Source of the DNA: Zygnema circumcarinatum
Taxonomy: Eukaryota > Streptophyta > Zygnematophyceae > Zygnematales > Zygnemataceae
Assembly: GCA_037447605.1 (NCBI GenBank)
Contig: CM074813.1
Span: forward strand, 1,640,800 to 1,704,799
Direction of reading: 5' to 3'
Length of the DNA stretch: 64,000 bases
The stretch's first letter is position 1. The number at the start of each line of letters is the position of its first letter. The notes beneath the pieces were generated by a model. The model was not told where the DNA came from. It ran no database searches and worked only from the letters and a program-made list of their open reading frames with translations. Below, in pieces: positions 39,605-55,000 of this stretch. A program made the position numbers and the translations under genes.

Positions 39605-40775
39605 TTGTTTGGTTGGTGCCGACTTCAGTCAAGCGCGTCCTGCAAGCCCGGTACCTGATAAAGTTTCATTCATCAGATAAAGTCAACCGTGTCCTGCAAA
39701 ACTGGCTGGCCACCTGATAAAGTTTTATTAAGGGAAGTGATATTTCCACCCCTTTTTTGGATCCAAACACCCCTTCCCGGCCGGGCAGATTTCAAAAAGG
39801 ATTAAAAACGGAAAATGCTTTTTTCACACCTTTTTGGAATCGATACCACCCTCCATCGGCAGATTTTATTTCTGCGCAACAAGGAAAATGATAACCCGTC
39901 ACCCCATTTGAATATCCCGCCTACCTAATTTTTTTTTCACGCGTGCGGTCAATCGCAGCCGTCGATTCCCTCGCAGATCGCAACACGGCAGATCACTATT
40001 TGCTCTGCAGCCGGGCTCGGTCACAGCGCATGGCACGTGCCCACGTATCCCGCCAAAGTCCTCTAAAAAGGTTGTCCGTACAAATGTCGTACGGTCGCAA
40101 CTTGAGGAACCCAAAATTTCGTACATTGAGATCTTAGACCAATCAAAATTTTCCACGTCAAAAATGTAACACGTGGCAGATGTTTATTGGCTGGGAGGTT
40201 ACAATGACGAGATCTCGGTCCGAAGGACGCGCGCACTCGCACGTGCGATTTGGCTTTGACGGGACTCGTGGGCGCTTTCCATTCGCTAAGATCGAGCCCG
40301 GCTGCAGATCGAACGGTGATCTGCAGTGGTGTGATCTGCGAGGGAATCGACAGCTGCGATTGACACACACGTGTGCAGGACGGACACCCGCGAACGATCT
40401 CGTGGCGGACGGATCTTCCGCTCCGAGCGGATTCGGGCAGGCAGATATTTCTTTCCCTCAAAAAAAAATTCAGGGAGGCGGGATACAGTATTCAAAATGC
40501 GGTGACGGGGTATCATTTTCCTTGGTTAGCAAAAATAAAATCAGCCGACGGAAGAAGGTGAGTATCGATTCCAAAAAGGTGTGAAAAAAGCATTTTCCGT
40601 TTTTAATCCCTTTTGAAATCTGCCCGGCCGGGAAGGGGTGTTTGGATCCAAAAAAGGGGTGGAAATATCACTACCCTTTATTAATCCGATAACGTTACAT
40701 ATGTGTAATAAAGTTGTTTCCATCCGATAAAGTCATGTGCGTCAAATAAAGTTGCCCCCATCCGATAAAGTATGC
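39605..40775. repeat. GATAAAGT-bearing short repeats flanking the TIR element
   Basis: Copies of CTGATAAAGTTT, CCGATAAAGT and a longer block about CGTCCTGCAA..GATAAAGT lie on both sides of the TIR element at 39732-40676. 38983-39600, upstream, holds no gene I can support. Confidence 0.6.
39732..40676. mobile_element. 945-bp non-autonomous TIR DNA transposon
   Basis: Both ends start GGGWAGTGATATTTCCACC, and the inverted similarity extends inward for about 290 bp on the left (to about 40025). The right arm runs from about 40288 and appears to carry an extra 80-90 bp near 40370-40455. An exact 8-bp direct duplication TTTATTAA flanks it (39724-39731 and 40677-40684). An 8-bp target duplication suggests a hAT-, P- or Merlin-like origin, but the ends are not diagnostic to me. 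It encodes no transposase. Confidence 0.9.
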
Positions 40776-40937
40776 TCGTCCCGCACCTGTTGGAATTGCA
40801 ATTCAGTCTGCTCGTGCCATTGCTCTCGTCCCTCTGCCTCTCCCTCCCTTTCCCTCGCTCACTCCTTCCGGCCCTGTGTCCGTCGCCCGTCTCCCCCTAG
40901 TTCAGCGGCTGCGGGCCTACCTCAGCGGCAGGGTGCA

Positions 40938-42923
40938 ATGTTCCATGCGGCAGTTCCACGCGCTGCTGCGACAGTTGCAGCAGCAGCAGGGGCCTCGGCC
41001 GCTGCGCAGACGTCAGCTGAGGGAAGGATTGCTCCTGAACGTGACGCGGTGTCCATGGTGAGGTTCGCATGCTTTTGGCGCTCTTCGGAAGTTGGGGGGG
41101 ATCTGTTTTCTTCAGAGTGAAGAGGGGCATCAGAAAGCAGTTCTTCCTTCCAAGAGTTGGATGTTATTGAACCTGCTTGGAGTATTTTATCTGAAATGAA
41201 ATTGCTTTCGGGAAGAACGTTGTCAACTTGATGCAATTGACGATTTTCAGCATCTTGTTTTCTTGCAAGTTCCTCTGAGGCTGCGGAAGGAACAAAAATG
41301 TCCTCGGATGATGCATTCCTTGTGGAACAGACCATTCAGGGTTAGGATCAAGCCTCTTTTTAGAATGCACCACTTTTCCTATAACAAGCGGCGCGTTTGG
41401 CGCTTTCCGCATTCGTCCTGCATGCTTGTGGTCAGGAACAGTTTCACTCTATGGGATTTGCCATGCAGGGAGGAGGAAATCTCCACAGTAGCCGGTTTGA
41501 AGATGATTGGGATTTCCTTGACGGTGACAATGTCACAACTCCTGCAATGAGTCATCACCGCAACCGAATTGAAACGCCTCCTACACGTCGTGAGGTTGCA
41601 GACGCGGTTCAGGAATTGCGTGCGTACACCAGGTCCAACATCTCTACAGACCTACTTGTTTATCGCTCTCTACTCTCTTTCGTGGCTATCGCTTTTGTTT
41701 GAATGTCAGGAAATTGTTGTGCTGATTCACTCGTCGCAAACAGAGAGCTATTTTTGTTGAGCTATTGGATGCATGAACTTGTCTTCATACTGGGCTGATA
41801 TGAGAAATTGCTGTGGCATTGTTCCAGGCCGGCCACTTACAATGTTCAGGAGGGCATCGATGGAGGTGATGCGGGAGAGCAGGACGCGGCTGTCGACGAC
41901 GCCCTGACAGTCAGAGGAATGATGGACGATGCTGGAGCACGGATTGTGCAGTACCTGCCCTTTGCACGCAGGAACATTGTGGAAAGGGCGTTGGACATGC
42001 TAAATAATGACCCGGCTGCACAGGTGCGGTGATACTCACGCTGATGCCTGTAGAAAATGGCCTGTCTGGTAGTTTGAAACGGTCACATATTGAAAAAACC
42101 CTGTCATAGTCATCTTATCAGCGATGATCTCCGGTGTGGTAAGGTGAATTGTGATCCTGACAGTGGACGTTACTGGTGATGATGACGGTAGTGATATCTG
42201 ACCGGGCAAATTTCTGAGCCTGTTGCTCGCAAAACGGATGTTGTGGAAATGTTATCAGATGCAGTGAGAAGTGAGTGCAGCTGTCACCCCCATGTCCCTG
42301 ACATTGTTCTATCGATTAAGTCATTGCTGCCTTTTCTCGAATCCGGCTGTAATAATGATGTATGAAGTCCTGGGCTTTGGCTTTCATGTGTCGCAGGATG
42401 CGGTAGCATCTTTGGCGCAGGATCCAGCAGTATTCAGAGCCCTTCAGCAGAACGAAGGAGTTCAGAGGTTTTTGCGTCAACGCCGACCCCAAATCGGTGG
42501 TATGTTAACGACGGTGTAAAACTATTGCCAATGCACACAGCATAGCCGCTGATACTGTTTCGGAATCGCCCCTTGGGATGTTCTGTAGGCTGGGGAGGTC
42601 TGAACTCCTGCCCTCGTTTATATTATGTCTCCGCAGGTGGGATCGATGCGGATGCGAATCAGCCTGTGGAAAATGCTGTTAGGATTCAGGAAGTGGTGGA
42701 TCCACTGGGAACGTTTTTGGATCACCTGGTGACTGGTCTCAACACCGTGAAACGAAGCCTTTTTAGGCTTGCTGCCCGGCTCTTCGGGCTGGAATCTGCA
42801 GATGAAGCAGCCATGGAAGACCCGCACGCTCCAAATCGTACTGAAGTTTTTCCTGCAGTCCTCATGGTCACCATCGTAGTCATATGCATTGTTATGTTCA
42901 AACGTCCACTTTTCTTTCCCTAG
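40938..42923 (+). CDS. Tail-anchored protein of unknown function
   Basis: Five exons join in phase: 40938-41057, 41469-41623, 41828-42023, 42397-42499, 42637-42923 (TAG), giving about 286 residues. The N-terminus is Ala-rich. A central acidic part (RFEDDWDFLDGDN) precedes PPTRREVADAVQELR, then a helical region and DAVASLAQDPAVFRALQQNE, which resembles motifs in uncharacterised plant proteins. One membrane helix sits at the extreme C-terminus (VFPAVLMVTIVVICIVMF), leaving only a few residues after it, so post-translational tail anchoring is likely. I cannot assign a function. The exon 2 donor (GTACAC) was chosen because the nearer GTGCGT would break the frame. Confidence 0.75.
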
Positions 42924-43846
42924 CGAGTTGTACTTCACACAGGCTGTCTGCCACTTGGACTCAAAGGACCGTCTGCCACTTCAGGTGTATTTGAGTCGAA
43001 GCAAATGGTGTTCAGAAGTTAGCCAGATGTCTTTTCAGAACATTGGCCTGTTGATGAGGAATTGTGTGAATTATAAACCACCTTGTATAGGGAGTTAGCA
43101 AGTAGGCCGTTCGTGCTTGCTGTCATTCGCAGTGAACCTGAAACTTGTGGAGGCTCATCTGCCTGACTTCTTGTAAATTCCGCTTCTGAAGTGGCCGTGT
43201 GTCCAATACGGGGTCAAAGGCCGCCCAAGCCGTTGTATACTACAACCAAATCTTTTGTAGTTTGTTGGTTTGTTTTGTTCCTTGTTGAAAGTTTTGGCAT
43301 CTGCATGCTGCATCGTTAGGGTGAAAAATAGCGTTCAATGAATTTGGATCAAATGGAGATTGGATGTGCCTGCTTCCCTTCACCCCTCCCATCTTTATGC
43401 TTCTCTTCTGGTCCCCTTCAATCGTGTGCTCCAATGAACACGCAGATTTTACTCTGGCAGACCTCAAAGTGGAAACAAATGTAGTGGAACCTGGTTTTAT
43501 TTTTACATATCGGCATGTGGGCTAATGTCTGAGAAACAGAACTACGCTTCAAAGAACGACTCTCTTGGCCTTCATCTAATGGAGCAAGCAACGTGGAAAC
43601 GGTCGTGCGGGGGACGCATTGGAGCCCTTCAACCTCCACAAAGTAAGGAAGAGGAGGAAGGTCAGAAAATGCTTTCTTTAAAGGAGAGTGAATGAAGGAC
43701 TGGAACTGTACCCAAGATTGTCGTCCATCGGCTTCGTGCATTTCTTTCCTTCACTCCGATCAAACTCAAATTCTTTAGTCTTTCATTCGGACCCCCCCCC
43801 CCCACCCCCCACAATGTGCCGCACATCGGCAACCTCGCGGCTGCTC
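42924..43846. other. Intergenic, no gene seen
   Basis: This is the 3' flank of the tail-anchored gene, with a C-rich run at 43791-43810. No supported coding or RNA gene. Confidence 0.5.
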
Positions 43847-44078
43847 CTTTGCGCCCAGTTCCTCGTGGTTCTCCTTTTGCGCCCAGTTCTTCGTGGTTCT
43901 CCTTTGCGCCCAGTTCCTCGTGGTTCACCATTGCGCCCAGTTCCTCGTGGTTCTCCTTTGCGCCCAGTTACTCGTGGTTCTCCTTTGCGCCCAGTTCCTC
44001 GTGGTTCTCCTTTGCGCCCAGTTCCTCGTAGTTCACCTTTGCGTCCAGTTCCTCGTGGTTCTCTGCGCCCTCGTGGTT
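43847..44078 (+). repeat. 27-bp minisatellite, eight to nine copies
   Basis: Tandem units close to TTTGCGCCCAGTTCCTCGTG followed by GTTCTCC, 27 bp with small variants. Because 27 is a multiple of three, most frames stay open (nine-residue peptide repeats). The unit resembles LINE 3'UTR sequence near 5520-5545 (minus strand), and a LINE tail copy follows directly at 44088. Confidence 0.9.
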
Positions 44079-44087
44079 CCCCATGCT

Positions 44088-44188
44088 GATGTTGTCCATA
44101 TACATTTGATGGCCTCGCCATCGCGAGTTCAATGAAAGTTTGCGTTTCCCTTCATCGCCATCGCGAGATCAATGCCACTTCCATCCTT
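44088..44188 (+). mobile_element. LINE 3' tail fragment
   Basis: GTCCATATACATTTGATGGC and the next 38 or so bases match the reverse complement of 5449-5505, the 3' UTR of the LINE there, in LINE sense orientation. A second related unit (CGCCATCGCGAGATCAATGC) follows. Confidence 0.75.
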
Positions 44189-44189
44189 T

Positions 44190-49408
<5,219 letters not shown>

Positions 49409-50262
49409 AGAAGGGTTCTTCACAGATACGAGGGCGGTGGAGGGGAGTAATAGATTATATAGAGCTTCCACCGGCAAGGGAACAGGGACAATGAATGTAC
49501 AGATTGTTGACATAGAATGCAGCGCTTCTGTCAACGCAGCACTGCTCACAAGGTAAATGTCTGAGGCCGTCTAAGCTTATTGAAAAAGAAGTATTCTCCT
49601 TTTCCTTTATTTTTCTACCATCGTGGGTTAGTTTTCTTTGTACCATAAGGTCTCCACTTGTCGCTGAGCAGTGAAATAAAAAACGAGTAGTTGGCTCTGC
49701 AAGAAGAAGTTGGCGGTGGCTGCATTCACAACACTGCTTGCGTACAAAATAAACATCAAAACCTCCCCCACTCAGAGACCCCAGTTTCTGCCACTTGTGA
49801 ACATCAATGCCATGCTGGCCCATATCTCTGTGAACCCATGCATGCATGCATCCATGCATGTATGCATGTGTGGACAACAAGGTGTGAACACTGTTCTCTA
49901 GATGTCCAATCCGACCGTTGACTCCGCCTCGAACATAGGGAATGCAATCATGCACAGTTCGGACCAGTGGATCGGCAACCATTGGACAACCATTGGATGG
50001 CAATGGTTGGACGTCTACTGGTTGGCAATCAGTCGACTGGTTGCCAACCAGTGGATGCCACTGGTTGGCAACCAGTCGAATGGTTGTTTCGGTCCGCAAC
50101 CACTGGTTGCCAACCAGTCGACTGGTTTGTCTAATGGTCCGATCTGTGCAATCATGTTGAGCCAAAAGCAGTCCCACACAAGGCAAGGCCACGCCCTCAT
50201 CCATCCATGGCCATGGCCTGCCTCCTTCCTCACATGTACGGACGGCATGCGCATGTACTGTA
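49409..50262. other. Intergenic with CAACCAGT short repeats
   Basis: Between 49965 and 50130 a GTTGGCAACCAGT(C/G)G-type unit recurs in both orientations (TGGTTGCCAACCAGT is nearly palindromic). GCATGCATGCATCCATGCAT repeats lie near 49838-49868. No gene is supported. Confidence 0.55.
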
Positions 50263-51718
50263 CAGTAGCCCCCCCTAACATCTTCCACCCTGTACAGTGC
50301 GTCCCCAAGAAGTCGCCCCGATTTTGCCGAAACCACCTTTTTGTACGGTAACTCTGTGTTACTGTAGCCGTACTATCCGTACTACAGTATCCGTACTATC
50401 CGTATTATTCGTACTATCCGTACTAGCTGTACTAGCCGTTACGGGCTCACGCAAAACTCACCTAATCTTCCCGCGCGTGCCGCCGTAGAGGCGCTCGCTC
50501 TTCTCCCACTTCTTCTTGGCTTCAATACGATACGATACGGTACGATACGAAACTCCACGATACGGTACTATTCGTACTATTCGTACTAGCCGTACTAGCT
50601 GTACTAGCCGTTACGGGCTTACGCAAAACTCACCTAATCTCCCCGCACGTGCCGCCGTAAGAGGCGCTCGCTCTTCTCCCCTTCTTCGTGGCTTCGATAC
50701 GATACGATACCATATGGTACGATACGATACGATACGAAACGCCCCGATACGGTACTATCCGTACTATTCGTACGACATGTAGTAGCCGACACAGTACGAT
50801 GCGATACGATATGGTACGGTGCGATACGTAAGGTCCAACATGAACTCTAACATAATACCGCCCGTCTATTGGTAACACGAACCTTATATATGCAAAATCA
50901 ATATTTTCGCCTCATATTGGCCAAAACCAGCGTGGAAAATATGAGGACCCCCTACTGTAGCCGTTACGGGCTTAAGCAAAACTCACCAAATCTTCCTGCA
51001 CGTGCCGCCGTAAGAGGCGCTCGCTCCTCTCCCCCTTCTTCTTGGCTTCGATACGGAACGACACGGTACGACACTGAGAGATATGGTATGATACGGTACG
51101 ATACGTACGGTACTATACGTACGAACATACATGAACTTTAACTTCCAGTCAACAGTCCTCGTATTTTCGCCATGGTTTTGGCAAATATGAGGCGAAAATC
51201 TTGATTTTGCATATATAAGGTTCGTGTTACCAATAGACGGGCGGTATTATGTTAGAGTTCATGTTGGACCATACGTATCGTACCGTACCATAACGTACCG
51301 TATCGTACTGTATCATTTAGAATCGTATCGGATCGTGCCGTGTCGTATCGTATCGAAGCCAAGACGAAGTGGGAGAAGAGCGAGCGCCTCTTACGGCGGC
51401 ACGTGCGGGAAGATTAGGTGAGTTTTGCGTAAGCCCGTAACGGCTAGTACATCTAGTACGGACAGTACGAATAGTACGAATAGTACGGTTAACATAAAGT
51501 TACCGTACAAAAAGGTGGTTTCGGCAAAATCGGGGCGAATTTCTTGGGACGCACTGTACAGGGTGGAAAATATGAGGACTGTTGACTGTAATACCGCTCG
51601 CCTATTCGCCTAGTCTGAGACCCCCTAATGGTAACACGGACCTTATATTTTGCAAATTCCAAGATTTTCGCCCAATATTTGCCGAAACCATGGCGAAAAT
51701 ATTAGGGGGGGGGTACTG
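50263..51718. mobile_element. Composite palindromic DNA transposon, about 1.46 kb
   Basis: It is flanked by TA on both sides, with ends CAGTAGCCCCCCCTAACAT on the left and, reversed, CAGTACCCCCCCCCTAATAT on the right; pogo/Tigger-like. Inside are nested inverted repeats. One 72-bp block (50281-50352) is inverted at 51497-51568. A unit of about 105 bp (GCCGTTACGGGCT..CGCAAAACTCACC..GGCGCTCGCTCTTCTCCC) occurs at 50431-50537, 50607-50716 and 50957-51062 (+) and at 51345-51448 (-). GATAC and GTACTATCC pentamer-type repeats lie between. No protein is encoded. Confidence 0.75.
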
Positions 51719-52098
51719 TACATGCACTGTACGGCTGGAAGTACGGTCGCCCAACAACGAACACCCCAGTTTGTCGTGACGCGGCACGCTGTTCCATGCG
51801 CCCCGAGCCCTACAAGATCGGCCCTGCGGCAAAACCCCCCGTGTTCGTGCGCCGCCATCCATGGGGGCTCGAGTGCAGCGCTGACCTCGCACCCGCCTCT
51901 CCGTCTTTGTCTCTCGCACTCTCTCTCTCGTGCTCTCTCGCACGTACACGTCCCTCTCGCTCTCTTGTTGCTGTCAACCCTCGCTGCTTCTTTCTTAGCA
52001 TACAAATCGTGACGATTTCAGCAGGTAGCCGCCTTTCTTTAGCTGTTTTCTTTAGGGTTACTTAATCGAAGAGAGTGAGAATTTCGGCTTAACCATTC
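51719..52098. promoter_or_regulatory. Upstream region of the NUP136-like gene
   Basis: Short spacer between the composite element and the nucleoporin start, CT-rich near 51900-51970. The transposon ends only about 380 bp from the ATG. Confidence 0.4.
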
Positions 52099-55000
52099 AT
52101 GGCGGACGGGGGAGGAGGGGACATGGAAGAAGGCGTCTTTGGAAGAATCGAAGGACTCTCCCGTCCCAGTTTTTCTCTTTCCTTTCGCTCTGATCCCGCT
52201 CTCTACGGCGGAGGAGGAGCAGGAGGGAAAGCGAGAGGAAAGGGGCACAGGGGGAGGTTGACAACTCCATACAGCCGGTCGGCGCTGCCCGCTCACGGCA
52301 GCCATGGCAGAAACAGGAATGGAGGGACAGCTGGCGGAGGCTCGGAGGAGAGTGGGAGCAGGGGCTCGGGGTGGCTGGGAGGGTGGAAGATGCCTTCTTT
52401 GGGGGGTTTGTGGGGATGGGGAGGAGGGAGGGGAGAGAAAGAAGAGGGAGGGGAGCGGGAGGAGCGGCAGAGTGATGGTGAGTTTGGATGACTGACAACT
52501 GGCGTTTTTGGAAGGCTCGCAGAATTTGTGGGCAGTTTAAAGTGTGTAGAGGAGCTTGTGAATGGTGTGAGGCTGAGTATTCTGTGGATGAAAATGGCGA
52601 CGCCAACGACAGCTAACAATGATGACGACGGCGATGATGATGATGATGGTGCTGATGTGTATGCTGATGCTGATGATGCTGTTATTGTCAAGGATGGTGT
52701 TGTCGATGGTAAAGATGATGATGATGTAACTCTGGGGGTGAACGTGAGTGATGTTCTAATGATGTGGAGGGTTCTGTGTATCAGACGCAGCCATACAGAA
52801 CAGAAATGGAGTCGGCAGAGCTGCGGAGGTGGGGGCGCCAACAGGCCCGAGCAGTGGAGGGCTCCTTGCCTTGAATGCGTTGTTGGAGGGAGAGAGGGAA
52901 CCCACAAGGTCAGGGGCTGCACTTATTGTTGCATTGCTGAATGATGTTCCTCTCACTGTTGTTGATTCTCTGTCGTCACTGTGCTTCCCCCTTTTTTCTT
53001 TTTTCCTTCACTCGAGTGGACAATCTCCTCCTTCCCGACTTCGTTGTATTCTTGCTCTTCCTCACTCCCTGGCGATTTCTCTCTATCGCTTCCTCTGATT
53101 CTCCGTCTCCCCACTTCTGGCTTCCCTCTTGACCTTTTAGTTCGTTTGTTGTACAATATTCTCTTGCCAACTGGCACCGTTTTTCTCGTGAAGACTATTT
53201 TGTTGTGGCGATTCATTTTGACAAGATATTGCTGAAACTGGCTCTTTGCCAGCAGGCTCAAAGCAGCAGTCTGCCCGGGGAATTGTTTTTATATTTGTTT
53301 TTGCTTACACTGGGAAAGTGTGATTGTGCAGAGAGGAGGCGGAAGTCCTGAAGAAGTTGGCAGAAAGATATGCATCGGGGAATGGAAAAGGAAAAGAGAA
53401 AGTGGGTGTAAGAAAGGAGTTAGGTGCGGAGGCCTCGTATATGTTGACAGCACGGAGAACTGATGGTGTGCGGGATGCGTACCAATCGACACCCCCAAGA
53501 GTGGGGCTCCTCTCTCCGCAGCAGCAGGAGGAGTTTCACACGCCTGAAGGTGACGGGAATATGCATGAGGTGAGAGGCAAGGGAGTGGAGGAGGCAGTAT
53601 GAGTCTGGAGAGGTAGAGTAGAGAGAGAGAGAGGGGGGGGGGGGGAGGGAGAGAGAGAGAGAGAGGTAGCAGGTGGAGAGGGAGGAGAGAAAGCTCTGAG
53701 AAGTCAAGCAAGCCCCAACGCTTTAGGGAGGCAGGAGCTAATTTAATGCCTTTATTTATTGCTTGACTCATTCAATTTTTTTCAAGAAGTCTGGTTTCAG
53801 CTTGAAACTGTTATGACTTGCAGGACGAGATGGATCGGCAAGAGATTCGGACAAGAACACCGAGTTCGTTAGTGGATGAGTTTATGAAAAATAGCCCCAT
53901 GCCGCCAATGAGGGGGCAGAGGGTCACTGTGCTTCCAGATGGGGTGCGAGTAGAGCCATGGAGGGAAGTGGGACTGAGTGGGAGGGGGGTAATGAGTGAA
54001 AGAGTGGAGCTACGGGGGATGGGAGGAGCAAGTGGGAGGATGGAGGAGAATGGGAGAGTGGATTTGTGGAGGGGCGAAGGGCAGGAGATAAGAGAGGAGA
54101 GAACCGGACGAGCAGCAGATAATGGGAGGGTGGAGCGCTGGAGAAGAGATAGAGGAGAAGGTTGGAGGGGGGAGAGGAGTGGGAGAGCAATTGAATATTT
54201 TGGACAGCCTCTTTTTTCTGATATATCTCATGAAACTCGGCAAGACCAGCTAAATTTAGTCCCTTCGGCGAGACGAGCTCCGGCCTACCCATCGACTACA
54301 CCATATGCACGAGCTGCACAGGTGAGAACAGAAGAAACGAAGTGAGGTGCTTCTCTTCTCACTCTTTCGCTTGACTTTCCTTAGCTTTACCATAAAATTG
54401 ATCGAAGCAAAGTTCGGCAATGGCTGATTTCAGTTGCAGCGAACATGGACAAATATGATTGCAATGAATCAGTAATGAGTATTATAAACTGCGCAACTTG
54501 TTTTGACTCTTAAACTGTTTTACGGGTTAGTCGCATTCTCACGCTCAAATAAAACAACTAGTGTTTGCCAGGAAATCAGCATTGTCATTAAGTTCGAAAG
54601 GCATTCGCTTAATGGCGTGCTTGCATCTGTTGGTTGATAGTTGGTGGACGGAATTCAACCAGGCCGTGCTTTATCCAGCTTCGCTGTGCCAAAGCCTGTG
54701 CAACAGGTGAGCTTAGTATCTCGCCTCTCTTTCTATCCCTCTCTGTCCTTCTCCCACTCTGCCGCTTTCTCTCCCTTCGCCAACCTGCTCCTCTCTCCCT
54801 TCCGTTGTTCAACCCCCCCATTTTCTCTTTGTTGGCCCTTCTCGTGATCTCCCTCTCTCTTGGCTTTCTTCATTCTGAATACCCTTCTCTCTCTGTTCCT
54901 CGTTACAGGCAGCTGACTGCCTTGACACTTCAATGAGTTCCTCCCTCCTCATCCCATTCAGTGTGACTTAGGGCATCTATGTGGAAAGGTCAATCTTCAT

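Noticed and set aside
43847-44078. CRISPR-like array
   Set aside because: The units are contiguous 27-bp tandem repeats with no unique spacers, in a eukaryotic genome.
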